Part shown: piece by piece, positions 20,831 to 33,729 of the stretch
Layout of the letters: every line of letters starts with the position of its first letter
How positions within the stretch are numbered: position 1 is the first letter of the stretch
Assembly (NCBI GenBank): GCA_032358165.1
Contig: JAALGY010000051.1
Coordinates: forward strand, 434,001 to 498,000
DNA: 64,000 nt
Origin: Diplosphaera chodatii
Lineage: Eukaryota; Chlorophyta; Trebouxiophyceae; Prasiolales; Stichococcaceae
Direction: 5' to 3'
Position numbers and translations under genes: made by a program
The notes under the pieces: generated by a model
Seen by the model: only the letters and a program-made list of their open reading frames with translations
Told to the model about the DNA's origin: nothing
Database searches by the model: none

Positions 20831-22016
20831 GGCTACTAGGGGCGCTCAGTGCGGCCGATCACGGCGCATCCAACCCGCAGCGGCGGCCGAAGGTGTCGGA
20901 AGTTCGGCAGCACAGGTGTCCAGTGGCGCTGCGATCCGCCCCTGACGCGGCTCCTGATTCGCAGCCAGCCGCCCGGTAGGCTACAGTGAGGCTGTAAGAT
21001 GCACTGCAGGCGCGCACTGGCACCAGTCACCCACTGCAACAGGCGCCTTCCCCGCCTGCGAAAGCTGGGCTCGAACGACTTGAGTTGTTGATCGCGGTAG
21101 CACTTTGGAGGCCGCAGGAACGAATTATCATATGTTCCCAGGAACGCCCATGTGCTGCCAGCTTGCGCGCTGCCGCAGCGGAGTGAGTTGTGCAGCGCGA
21201 GGCATTTTCGCAGCTCTCGTGATCGCAGCAGAGCGCAGCATAGGTCTTTTAGTGCACGGTGCCGTAACCCGTCAAGGGGCGGAAGCAATGCTGGTATGCT
21301 GCAAGGGTCCCGCTGCCGTACACCCCTGGACTGCCTCCCCTGGAGCGGCATTCGACGACCGGCCCTGTAGACATGGGGAGTAGATATTCCCAAAACTTCC
21401 CTCGAGTTACCAGCTTCGATCGCGTGAGCACATGCAACAACCTCCTACGCCCAGAAAACCGCCTGGTCTGCTCCGCATCGCAGCCGAAGAGCGGCTGGAA
21501 GACGTCAGGCGCCAGCAGGGACCTTGCGGCGTGCCTGTGTGCGTGCAGATCGCCAACGCTGGCCCTGTCCAAAGACGACTGTGCTTCACGCGGACTGCCC
21601 GAAACGCTGGTTGTACACCATGCTCAGTTCGTCCGCTAGTTTTAGACAGCGATCAAAAGCCGTCCAGTGGCTGCTAGTGGCCGTGTGCTGTCGCGAGGCT
21701 CGCGCCCCTCTTGTACTGGTAGCCAAGGCCCCATTTGCCGGCCGCTGAGCTGGCTCAGCCGTCAAGGACGGCCGACACCACCGTCGAGCTCAGCACACAG
21801 CCACAGCACAATAGCACGCAACGTCCTCGGTCACGGAACCCGCGGATCATGCCGTGTTACGCGCTCAGGATAGCTAGCTGGCACCATACCTGGATACTCA
21901 CGACACCTTGACCGCCTGCAGTCGGACGTCGCGCCACCCTGCACACCCTGCATGCGAGCAGGCTGCATCTATGCGACGCAGGTGTCCGATCGCACCTGCA
22001 GCCGCGAGCAGGCGCC
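20831..22016. promoter_or_regulatory. Head-to-head promoter region of the bZIP pair
   Basis: 1,186 bp separate the two divergent bZIP starts. Two ACGT-core palindromes typical of bZIP binding sites occur: GACGTCA at 21501-21507 and GACGTC at 21925-21930. A G-box core CACGTG lies at 22144-22149 inside the first intron of bZIP-2. Self- or cross-regulation is possible but unproven; such hexamers also occur by chance. Confidence 0.4.
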
Positions 22017-25000
22017 ATGGACGACATGCCACTGCCTGCAGACCTGCAGGAGCTGCAGCTGCCACCCGCGCAGTACTACGCGTGAGCCACCTGCGCCGCA
22101 TGACCACACGCCTGTTGTGCTTCTGCTTCACATGTCTGCATCACGTGGGCGCCAGTGGCCATGCTCCAGGGTGCCGCGCGTCCAGAGGGGTGCGCGCCTC
22201 ACCATGTGCGCTGTCGGCTTGCAGCGACGCGGAGCTGGACGTCTACACGCAAAACATGTTCCAGTGCGAGGGCGTCATGGCGGAGGAGCTGCTGCAGATT
22301 CTGGACGACCCGCTGAACTCGACGTTGCCCGGCTCCGCGCAGACGCAGCAGGCCGCCATCCACGGGCACCTGCCTGCGAAGCAGGTGTGCACGGAGGCAA
22401 CGACCGCACCAGCAAATCGCTTTGACGGCGGATCCGGCCGCCGTCCCCAGGCACTGGGGCATGGTGGAGGGGCGTGTCGTCAGCATGTCCAGAGTATTGA
22501 GATGCTGCGCCGCACTGACAATCCCTGCCTGCACCGGCAGGGGCCCAACATGCAGTGCCCGCCCAGCGCGTTCTCCAGCGAGGACAGCACCCGCCTGAAC
22601 TCGGGCGCCTCGTCGATCGGCAACCTGGACCAGCAGCAGCAGTATGCGGCTATGTTCGAGGGGCTGATGCCGGACGCAGCTCACATGGTGCTGCCTTTGT
22701 CCCTGCTGTGAGACGGCCCTGCTGTGTGCACACTGGGCGCAACCTCTGCTGGCCTGTGCACAGCGCCTGCAGGAGCAGCCATGGTCCGCCCCAGTTGATG
22801 ACTGGGCTCTGCCTCGTGCTTTTCTGCAGACGTACCCCCCGACTGGCCCCATGACGGTGCCGATGACGCAGCCGCCCCCCAAAGTGCTGAGCTGCGAGAT
22901 GGGGTCCAACGACGGCTCCGGCGTGCTCGCCAGCGGCAACGGCCTCCTCGCGCCGCTGGGCTCCGCTGACGGCTCCGGGGTGCTTGGCAACGGCGACAGC
23001 CCCCTCGGCCCGCCGCAGGTGTGGTTTGCACCAGGGGCCATGCCCCTCCAGAGAGCACTGCAACGTGTTCGAAGGACCAGAAGGGCCTCAAGATGTCTCA
23101 GCCTTGCAAGCACCGGATGCTCAGGGCACTGTGGCGTCCGCCAACATGCCGCTGAAGCTGGTGCTGCACTCGCTGCAGGGCAGCACGGAGGGCATCACGG
23201 CCAACGGCACGCCGCACAGCGACTCGATGACGCACTCGGGCGCCGGCGGCGGCCACACCACCTCTGGCATGCGCACCAGCTCCTTCGGCACGCAGTCCAG
23301 CGGCCCCGAGGCCGCCGCCACCACCTCGGTGCGGGCTCAGACTGCGAGCTTCGAGTCTTCAGTGTCAGAGACCAGTTGCAGCTGCATGGCTCGACAAACC
23401 TGGACCGTGAGCTGAGAGGAGCTGCAGGGTGCAGGATGCATATGCCACCCTCTGCATGTGCCAGCTGCCCTGCATGCTCGTGCCTAGTGCACTCAGCAGC
23501 GTCTTGGCAATGTTGCACCCGAACCTAAAGCATGCCCCTCACCTGCGCCCCCGGCCGTCCGCTGCAGGGTGGCACGGGCTCGCCCTTTGCGGCCAACGGC
23601 ATGCAGCAGGGCGGCAGCTCGGGCGGCGAGGGGGAGCGGGGCGCCCCGGGGCGCTCCACCAGTGGCGCCAGCGCCAAGAGCGGCGGTGAGTCGCAGGGTC
23701 CCCCTGGGAAAGGGAGGCAATAGCAGAAAGGGGCACTCCAATGGCTGCTGTGCCCATCTGTAGGTGACAGGCATCGATCACATTAGTAGGTTAGGGCACC
23801 TCCATGTCTACCCTTGACGATGTGGCATAGGCTCTTTGCGGTCGGCCTCACAGTAGCATCGTGTCCCTGTGGCGTCCACAAGGGACTCCCCACAGCAACA
23901 GCTTTTTGTGCCTCGGCATTATTTCTAGGGTTGGCACATCACGGTTGCCCGTCATGTCTACATGTGAGAACACCCTGTCAAGGGGTTGGTAGCATACTGG
24001 AAACCCCTTGTTCTTCCTCATCAAGCATCTTTTCCTGGTGCAGCACGCAACGTCACGGTGCTGCGCGAGAAGCACCGCTCCGCGCAGCGCCGCTACCGCG
24101 AGCGGCTGCGCGCAAAGCACGAGGAGGCGGACCAGCGGGTGGACGAGCTCACCCGCCAGCTGAACCAGCTCAAGGCCGCGCAGGTGGGTGCGGCTGACAT
24201 CGGGCTCACTGATGCCCGTACTCACGAGCTATTGTCCGCTGGCTGCAACCAGCATGACAGAGTGACTGGGCGGCCTGCTCCTGAGGGTGCCCGACCTGCA
24301 CTGCTTGCTGTAGGCATGCAAGCAGGGTGTTGAGACAGAGATAATGGTCGCTTTGGGCGCTACGTTACTGTTCCAACGACCGTGCCTGACGAAGGCTGCC
24401 TGCAAGTGCAGAGCCAGCTGCAGCAGCGCAACCAGCAGCTGGAGGCGCACATCGCGTCCCAGGCGGCGCTGCCAACGGTCTCGAGCCCCAACTCGGTGCA
24501 GCCACCGCCCATCCCATCGCCCACCCCGCCGCCGCCGCTTCAGACCACGTCACATCCCTCCCCGCAATCCGACTCCAGTAAGTCTGTTTTGCCACCAGGC
24601 AGTGCTCTTTGCTATGGGAGGGAACTCCTCTAATGATGACGGTCTCTGGTAATGACAGCGATGATGTTTGCAATGCAGCCGGCCAGTCGTCGCTCTTTGA
24701 GCCGCCCAGCCGCTCCAACCGCTACAAGCTGAACGACCAGACGTGGGACCTGATCAAGGACTCGGTCGGCGCCATCGACGACAAGCTGACCTTCACGGTG
24801 GACGAGGGCAAGCCTGTCAGCTACTCCCGCCGCGAGGTGCGCCCCGATGCGGCAGGGTGGTTTCGGCACTCAGATGCTGAAGTCTCTGATAGCACCACAA
24901 AACTGCTGTGCGCAAGGCTCAGCATCATGGCGCCATGCTGCTGAGGTCGTACCTCTGTGTGTCCTGCAGCTGAGCGAGTTCACGACAACCCAGTACAAGG

Positions 25001-27139
25001 ATCTGTGGAAGGTGCGACACTGACGGGATTTCAACGACTGGAAAGTCATGTTCTCCATGCCGTGCACAGCATGTCACTGCCTAGCACTGCCGTCATCCTG
25101 CTGGCGACTGAAAGCCGTCATGCCCTCGCTTGCAGCAATACGTCAACGGCTTTGCGCACTGCCTGATGCTGTGCAACGGCAACGAGCAGTCCCCCGCGTA
25201 CCCGCGCCTGCTGATGCTGCTGGCCGAGACGCGCGCCCTCAAGCTGACCTTCTGCATGCTGCGCCCGGTACGAGATGTGTATGCGTGCAGCACTTACAGT
25301 GCATATGTGCTCTTTGCACACAAGCACTGCCCAAACATGGCGCCTCCCTTTTCGCCATGTGTCCGCTTGACAGACTGCTGACACTGGCTCTCCTGTCGGC
25401 GGTCACCCTCTCCTCAGCCTAGACCAGTGCTGCAGTGGCAATCACAGCCTCAGGATGCAGCGGAGCAGCACACTAGCAGGAAAACCCTGCGCAGGCATGA
25501 CCCACTGCACGCTGGCTCACATGTCGACTGACTCAAGAGGATGTCATGATCTGCAGGATCTGCTCAGCGCCTGGGCGCAGTATGCGGCGGAGCAGCGCGG
25601 CATGCCAACAGCCGCCTTCTGGCGGGGCATCGCCGACTCGCTTACTGTGGACAATGAGCAGCTGCACAAGATGATCCTGGTGCGCCTTGGGGCTGGTGCC
25701 AGGACATCCATGTGCTGATTCGGACCCAATGAAAACACACCATATACGTGCCATGGTCATGCACATCGCTGCTATGTGTCAGATCCACCGCACAACCGCT
25801 GGCATTGCCTGTGCTACCAGCCGGCACGGTCATCCATGTTGTTTATATGCGCGCTAAGCAGCGGCCATTGGGTTGGTCACAGTCTCGGAAATCATATGTG
25901 GCGATCCTGTCACCTGCTGCAGGTGCGCAATGCTGCGCTGAGGAATCTGGGGGCCATGATGGCGCAGCGCCGCGAGCTGCTCGCGTGCCTCTCGGTATGC
26001 CCGCCGCCCACCTCCTGCCTCACTCACCACCAGCGGCTCATCCACCGTTCATGCCTCCAGCACTGGCCCATGGAGCGCAGGAATAGCACAGCACACCTGT
26101 GCACGGGCGGCGTGCAGTGAGCACCAGCCGGCTGCCGACACTGCAGATCCTGCCTGCTGCTCGTGCAGTGCCGACAGGCGCTATGTCGTCAGGTGTCGAC
26201 TTCAGAATGTGTGCTGCCTGCAGAACGGCACGGAGGTGACCGTGCAGCTGGAGGACATGACGTCCATCGATGCCCTGCAGGTCTGCTCCCGCACGGTCAT
26301 CACTCATGCCATTCTGTGGTAGCTGTGCTGTGCCTCCGATGCTGAAGTATGCTCTTGACGGTCTGGACCCGAACCCAACATCTGTTGCATGGACCTGCAT
26401 TGACATTTGACATGACTGCAGCCCTGATTGTGCCTCAATTACGCCCAAGTGCAGAGCATCGTGTTTTGTTTGATGAATTATGCGTCATGCTGCAGACCAA
26501 GACGGCTGCGCAGCGCATGGACGCGCTGCTGCGCAACGAGAACTCCTTCATCGCAGGTAATCAGACCGAGCGTCAGTACTAGCATGCCCTCATGACACCC
26601 CTGCATGTGCTGTGTATGGCAAGAATACCAGCGCAGGGCGTTGAATCATTCTGGGTGCAGACTGTGTGGTTAGCGGCTCACATACCGTGCTCTTTCCCTG
26701 ACGCAGAGATCTCCACGGTCGTCACAGAGGAGGTGCTCTCGCCGCTCCAGCTGGCGCACGTGATCACGCTGGCCTGGCCCTTCGGCGTCAACATCATGTC
26801 CATCATGAACTGCCTCGCCGCCCGCGTCGGTGCGCCGCTGAACCCTGTTCCGTCCCTGCTCGTCCCCAGACTGCAGGCGCCGCACTTGCATGCATGAGTT
26901 CACCTGCGTCAAGAGCAGGACGAGCAACAAGCAGACGTGTGTCACATGCTGCCAAGCAAGCTGGTCACCGATGCCACGAGTGAGTCCTGCTTGGCAGACG
27001 GCTGCCACATCTGGGACATTCGCCCAAGAGACTCAAACTGCATGCAGGCGCGCCGCCTGTGGCGGAGATGCTGCGGCAGGGTGCAGCTGCGGGGGGTGCC
27101 AGCCTGTCGCCGCTGCGCCAGGCCCTCATCGCCGACTGA
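22017..27139 (+). CDS. bZIP transcription factor 2 (17-exon paralogue, non-canonical basic region)
   Basis: Seventeen exons join in phase (22017-22081, 22225-22384, 22541-22687, 22830-23018, 23125-23328, 23568-23685, 24044-24183, 24412-24577, 24679-24836, 24970-25011, 25136-25267, 25557-25679, 25923-25994, 26224-26280, 26496-26556, 26707-26829, 27048-27139), about 682 residues. An acidic start (MDDMPLPADLQELQLPP) and Ser/Gly/Pro-rich region lead to the bZIP at about 300-345: VLREKHRSAQRRYRERLRAK then VDELTRQLNQLKAAQ. His replaces the invariant Asn. After a Pro-rich linker, the C-terminal region matches bZIP-1 (YKDLWKQYVNGF, FWRGIADSLTVDN, LGAMMAQRRELLACL, LSPLQLAHVITLAWPFGVN). It is probably nuclear and may heterodimerise with bZIP-1. 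Confidence 0.87.
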
Positions 27140-28146
27140 GCATGTGACGGGGCAGGACGTGGGGGGACGAGGGCAGGGTGCATGGGCGTTGCAGACACGC
27201 AGCACGTCGGGGAGCACCAAGGGACCTATGGGCTGTGCCAGGCAGCACAGGGCGGCAGCGGGCCGCCTGCGCCATGTCCGGCCCAACACGGGGCTTGTAA
27301 GCGGGGATCAAGATTGCAGGCAGACGATGCCGGCGTGCGCCTGAGGCTGCATACTCATGACGCACAGCGAGCGGCACCTTGAACTTCTGGTGTGGGGCGA
27401 GATGGCACGCCTGCTGCACAGCGGATGGCTGTCAGGCTCAGGGCGACCCAAGCATCGGTCCCACTGGCCGCTGAAGGACGCAGGGGCTTGGGCGCTGCAG
27501 GGGATGGGACATCGGAGTGCAACGCAAGCATGTGCGACAGCTGCCGGGCCGCTTTCATGCATGGCACATGGCTGCACATGCGGGGCGTCGGCACCGTGGG
27601 GTCTCAGATTCAAGACACAGGAAACACCAAGTATCAAGAACTTTCGCAGCAGCAGCAGTCATTGGCAGCGTACTGTGCTGCCACGTTGGTTTCGTATATT
27701 GCGGCTCAAGTTGTGTTGATCGAGCCTTTGGTGCCTGAAATGACTTGCGAGCTTGGTCGCTTGGATCATGCAGCGCGTATTCCACTCGTTAATGGGTGAG
27801 AGGCGATCGACATGCTCGTGACAGTTGGTATCCCGCTTGCACAGCTTTGCGTGTGGACGCATGTGGTTCCTGCCACTTGCGCCAGCACTTGACTATCAAT
27901 ATACAGCGGTATATGCTTTGGTTCAGGGTATTGGTTTCGTTGAGAGCGGTGAAGTGGGATGTCAACTGGTCACAACTGAACTGGAGTCACTGCAAAGCAG
28001 ACAACATCAACGTGCCACAGACTGACCACAGATCTTCGACCACATATCAAATCACAACCCATCAGTGTTCACTGCCTAGTCTCGGCCAAAAGTCTACATC
28101 CCGCAGACATGGTGTTGCTACAAGACACCGAAACCTCTATAACTGC
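27140..28146. other. Convergent spacer between bZIP-2 and ABCG genes
   Basis: About 1 kb between two stops. A TGTAA at 27296-27300, about 157 nt after the bZIP-2 stop, is a candidate polyadenylation signal. A 135-codon plus frame (27392-27799) has no recognisable motif and is not called. The right half is relatively AT-rich and looks non-coding. Confidence 0.4.
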
Positions 28147-31100
28147 TCACACGGCGTCCACAACTTTGGGCTCTGGCTTGGGCTCACCATGCCGCGAACC
28201 ATTTGCTGTGTGCACGCCGCTGAGGGCTGGGGCGGCGGCCTGCATGTCGTCCTCCTTGCTGTTGGTGAGCGGCAGGAACTTCGGCATACTCCTGCGTCAT
28301 GACACGAGAAATGGATTTGCACTGCCACGTCTTAGCAGCTACTGCAAAGCTGCGACAGTCATGCACAGTAAGCCAGCCACCATGTGGCTGCTACGGACAA
28401 CAAGTTCACCTGCGCAGGATCCAGTATGCAATCAGGTTGAGCGCCAGGGTCAGCCCAATCAGGGCCACCACGCCCTCCCAGTATTGCCGCTCCCCAAACG
28501 ACAGCTGCTGGCTGATGATCTGGTCTCCTGCGCAGCAAGTTCCAGGCAGCCGTTGCACATGTGAGCAAGAGAGCAGCACCTCTCCTGCTCTGACGGTCCG
28601 TCGCAATGTCAAGTTGCAGGTCTTTGCGGGCTTCTGCACCTGTCAGCTGGCAGGTGGGTGGTGATCCGGGCCCGCATCCCCTAGACAAACATGCATGAGT
28701 GTGACAAAATTCGTGTGAGAAACCTGCATCAAGGTTCAAGGCCAGCACGCTCCATGCAGGCGTGCTGAGGGTCAGGGTGCGCAACACACAGTGCAAGGAT
28801 GTGCACCATATCTGGACTGAACAGCCACAGAAGTTTGGACAGCGCCACCCACCAGCAGCAGGCCCCCTCATACTCGTTGATTGTCAGCGACACAAACGCC
28901 CAGAACAGAAACGATATATATCTGCGGGCCAGGGACATGTTGTGTTGCAGGTTGCACATATTGGGCAATGGCATCTCAGGCCAGCACAAGTGCATGCAGT
29001 GATGTCCGCTGTGCAACGCACCGGATCCAGCTGATACCTTGCCAGATCGTCTGAACGTTCGCATAGAATCAAATGGGAAACGCACACATGAAAGGTAATG
29101 AACCGCTACTTGAGGTTGCTTCTGCCAGCAAGTGACATCATGTCATGCGCCAGGCATTGCCAGCAATACCAGGCCATACTACAATGGCATTGTTGCAGTT
29201 GTGGGTAGGTCGAGCGCACCCGCCGAATAAGATGAGAATGATGAGGACTGCAAAGGAAGGCATGAGACACAGTGAATCCATGCCAAGCACCTCTCGTCTG
29301 TTAGTGTTCTGCACGACTCTCACGAGCATCTGCAGACAGCATCTGCAGCGCAAAGCATCTGCAGACTAGCTGCAGCACATGCACTGGGGTATTCGCAGAC
29401 AGTTGTGAGCCCTGGTCGCACATGCGGGCGCTATGGCGTTGGCCGCATCCACGGATTTGCAGGCGGCGCTGATTGCCAGGCCCAGGGCGCCAGAGGCGGT
29501 GCCCTCCAGGAGGATGATGAGCCAGAACTTGAAAAATGCCGCAGCTGTTGGCCGCAGCCCCGCCTGCCAGCAGTGCAACCCTTAGTCAGCAGGGGATCTA
29601 CATATCAGACCGGCGTCAAAGACCCAGCTTCCGAGTATTTGGCTGTGATGTTGACAAATGCCAGGCAAGCGAGTGAACGGTGGGCATGGTGTAGCGCTGT
29701 AGCAGCATGGCACATGACCATCAATGCAGTTGAAGCACTCAGACAGGGGCACACGGTTGCACATGCGTAGGTGACGGGCAGGTGAGGGCATACCATCCAG
29801 TAGACGATGGCAGCGTATAGAAGCAGCGATGCAATGCGCGCCGGCTGGTCTGCCACCTGCTTTGCCAAGTAGTAGGCCGACACGCGGTCTGCGCAAAGTG
29901 ATGCACCACATTCTCAGGTCTGTCCAACTTTCCAAACAGCGTGTCTGGTTGCATGGTGAATGATCCCAGCGTGGTATCGTTCTGCAGTCATTTTGACTGG
30001 GCATGCACACAAGGGATGCTGCAGCCCCTCACAGGACTTCGCTGCCCGCTCCCGAAACACCATCGCCTTCTCTCTGCAATGCAGGGTCATGCTGATGAGG
30101 AAACAGGCACTCGACCGCATCTTGTCGATATATGGAGTATGGGAGCACATGCAGGCGAGGTGCAGACAGCGCATTGAGCTCACTTGGGAAACACATTCAC
30201 GACAGCCAGCATGTTGCCTGCAAGGTGACACAAACACACATTGGTCACAGCTCTCGTTCAGTTGATGCCCTTCGCAATTGAGTACATCGTGTAACAACGA
30301 AGTCAGCGACTTGCGAGGGCGGCTCACCAAACGCAGTGCCTGCGCAACATGAAATGACACATCAGCCGCACAGTCTTGAAGTGCCACTTACACAAGGCCT
30401 GCATACAGGTATGAAGCACACGCACCAATCAAAATGAAGAAGATGAGGCCATTCCGGTCCTGAATGCCCTGCGCTTGTATTGTAGCACGCATGACGGCTT
30501 GCACGCACACAAGAATACAGTATCTTGAGTACAGCATCGCCCTTGTAGTGCAGCACCAGGTATGGAATCGGATACGGGAGATACACAGCCATACCAAAGC
30601 AGCAGCGCATACCTTATTACTCTTGTCCATGTTCAGGTACAGGACGCCCAGAATGATGCCAATGACTGCAGCGACATGCACCGCACATTAGCACAGAGTG
30701 CACTATTGCACCGATATGTCATGAGCCATTGCTGTGCAGTTCTGGACGATGACGCCAGTGACTCACTGATGATCTGGGAGAAGTTGATGATGAGCGGCAC
30801 CTTCTCCCTGACAGCCTGCGTGAAAGCACGCTTCTGCAGGATGCCGTACCTGCAAAGCCCACGAACCAGCTCGTAAGTGTGTTGCTCGTTGGACATGCAG
30901 TTGAACGACTCAGCTGTGGTGCCTTTGCACCGTGTTGAAGTGTCAATTGGGCCTCTGACATGGGTCTGCTGCTGCTGTGCCGGAAGGTTACTGGGTCTCT
31001 GAGACCGCTCGACGGGTGTCCCCTGCAAGTCTGTTCTCCTTTGTGGAATCGTGCTGATAGCTTTACTGTTGACTGTTGAGGCATACGTGCACGGTGTCAC

Positions 31101-33729
31101 ACTCACTGCGTGAACCAGTCGGTCGCGAAGCTGAACTTCCCGGGCAGCCCCTTCATGTCGGCGTCCCCCATGTGGGTGCCGACTTCGTACAGGCCGCGGT
31201 CCTGGCCGTACACGTACTCCAGCAGCTTGATGCGCTCCTGACAGGAAGCCTCAGCCTGCGGCGACCTGCACCGCGGTGGGACAGAGTGTCAAAAGATAGC
31301 CGTCTGCATGTGTGCAGGACGTGCAGCATCATCATGAAGGCAGGAAGCCTACAGTCCCCATGAGGAGCTCCGCACGGGGAGATGGCCGATGCCAGACCTG
31401 TTGTCGACAGAGGCCACATCCTGCACACGGTAGGAGGTGATGTTGTCCTGAGCTTCTTCAACGTGAGTATGGAAATCAAGTGGTTGGTGACATCCATGAT
31501 GACTGCTCACCAGGAAGAAGTCTGCTGGGTTGAAATGCTGGGGGCATGGCATGTGGCAGCGTTCGAAATGCTTCACCTGCGTTCACGTGGGACAAGCAAA
31601 GTCATGACAGTCCCTTCCCACATGCCAGAGCTGGACGAAACTTCCTGTACTCAGCAAGTCAGGCCAGATCCGCACCGCCAGGGCCGCAGGCCCATAAAAC
31701 AGCAGCTTGCCCTCCGCAACCAGCAGCAGCAGGTCGAACATGGCGAAGATGGACGAGCGCGGCTGGTGGATGGTCGATAGCACCTGCTCACGTTGATGAC
31801 AACAGGCTCGCACTGGTGCTGGCGTGGAGGTAATGCAAGCTGCAGTTGTTTGCACAAGCCAAACACTGGTAGTATGAACTGGGCCCTGTGCCTAGGTCCT
31901 GTTAGCCTGCCACAACTGGGACAACTGGTGCTGATGATATTCAAACAGCGAACCGTGCGTCCACCCTTCGCAAGCCGCCACAAAGCCTGTGTGGAAGAGC
32001 AGACGTGCACGGCAGTCCATCACATGAGATCGTTCGAGTGGCTCCCTATCGTTGCTGTCGAATGCACAGTATCTGCAGCAGTTCCTGCGCAGCCTCACCT
32101 CCATCACGTTCTGCGATTGGAAAGCATCCAGACCTGCAAAGTGCAGCACACATCACCATCAACTTGCTGGCCACCAGCTGCATGCACAACACAGTCGCTG
32201 GCATTGCAACAACCGGCTTGCCAGCTCGTCGGTCGCACCTGAAGTGGGCTCATCCAGGAAGATGACAGCCGGGTTGCCCAGCAGCGCCTGCCCAAAGGCG
32301 ACGCGCTTCCTCTCGCCACCGCTCACTCCACGTGTAAAGGCATCCCCTGCAGGGCAGCAGACGATAGGATGTTCCTAGGTGTTGGGAGTCGCTAAGAATA
32401 GTGCTGCGGCACTTTACTGTGACGTGTTCAAGCAACATCAGGCCTCACCAATGCGTGTGTTGGCGGCCTTCGACAGCCCCAGCTCGGTGATGATTGCGTC
32501 CACAATGGCGCTTTTCTCGGCTTTGCTGACCGACCGAGGCAGCCGCAGGCTAGCTGCCACCTCGAAGGTCTCCCGCACCTGTGTTTGCAGGATCAGGTAC
32601 CTTTGCAGTGCTCTGCTTGTCGGTTGCAGATGACCGCCGTGCCTCAAGACGCAGTCACGAGCACAAGCAGCGAGCCAGCTCACCGTGAGGATGCCCAGCA
32701 GTACATCGTCCTGCATCACATACCTGCAACAGGACAATACTGCAAGCTTCAAGTTGCATCATGGCAGCTCATCAGGCTGTGAGCAGAGCAGCGACATTTG
32801 CATGGTCCGCCTGCAACAGCACATGGTGGGAGCAGGAGCCCGCATGCGGCGAAGCCCCTCACGCGCTGATGTTTTTGAAATTCTTCTTCCGGTCGGCGCC
32901 GTTCACCAGGATGCTGCCCTGCAGCTTGCCGCCCTCCAGCCGCCCCGCCAGTGCATTGACAAGCGACGTCTTCCCCGAGCCTACACGCACCCACATCACC
33001 GTGCCAAGTGTTCATGGAGCAACGACAGACATCAGTACGATGTCAGGTACACTGTTTCGTTCTGGTGCCAAGCACATGGCATGCAGGCTGAAGGATGGCA
33101 ACAAAGCTGCAGAGCTGTTGCGATACCGCACCTGTGGGCCCCATGATAGCCAGCAGGTGGCCAGGCGGCGCCACGCCCGTGAGACGGTCCAGGATCGTCT
33201 TTGTGGTCTTCTTCTTGCCCTTGCCGACTGCCACAGTGTACGTCAGGTTGCGCCATTCCAGCGCCACTGTCACAGCCTGCATATAGTGGATGCAGTGCAG
33301 CTGGGACACCAGACCGGCGTGCAGCGCGTCTCATCATAAACTGCCAGTCCTCTGGGTTGCGTGCAGGACACCTTCGCTCATTTATACATGACAACAGCTG
33401 CACAAGATGCACCGCTGCTGATGGCGCACACCTTGACAGGGTGTGCTTGAAAGCCCTTCTGGCTCTGGGCGGGATCATACTGCTCAAACTCCTCTTTGTC
33501 ATCAGTACTTGCATTGAACGTCTCCGTCCTGCGCAGGCGAGCAGGTCTGTGTGCCTCAGTACCCGGAGCACACATGCACGGTGCAGCGACAGCTGGACAC
33601 GACGCCAGAACTGCCAACGAACCGGCGAAACTTGCGTCGTTGTATCAGTGCCGTAATGTCCTTCCCCTGCTGACGGAGCGCATCCTCTATTGCCTCGATG
33701 TTCATCGGTAGGTGCTCCCCCTGTTGCAT
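28147..33729 (-). CDS. ABCG-family half-size ABC transporter
   Basis: More than 20 short exons on the minus strand; clear ones include 33729-33623, 33528-33432 and 33276-33132, with the last ending at 28147. Order: N-terminal soluble stretch, ABC domain starting [14 protein letters not shown], Walker A GPTGSGKTSL split by an intron within its glycine run, Q-loop [10 protein letters not shown], signature [11 protein letters not shown], Walker [13 protein letters not shown], switch region [14 protein letters not shown], and the ABCG linker [11 protein letters not shown]. Then come membrane segments ([76 protein letters not shown]) and a C-terminal membrane span [15 protein letters not shown]. 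Nucleotide domain before membrane domain and one copy of each define a half-transporter that must dimerise. Its cargo (lipid, terpenoid or other) is unknown. Exon borders near 28900-29050 and 30900-31020 are uncertain. Confidence 0.87.
29326..29364. repeat. Three copies of GCATCTGCAG in an ABCG intron
   Basis: Ten-base units at 29326-29335, 29339-29348 and 29355-29364, separated by 3 and 6 bases. The location is intronic. Each contains CTGCAG, which is also the preferred acceptor sequence in this genome. Confidence 0.65.

Noticed and set aside
19485..20945. 486-codon plus-strand open frame
   Set aside because: It is antisense to the intronless bZIP-1 gene. Its Ser/Ala/Cys-rich composition with no motif is what a GC-rich gene produces on its opposite strand.
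27392..27799. 135-codon plus-strand frame in the bZIP-2/ABCG spacer
   Set aside because: No motif, no splice partners, and it lies within the expected 3' untranslated regions.
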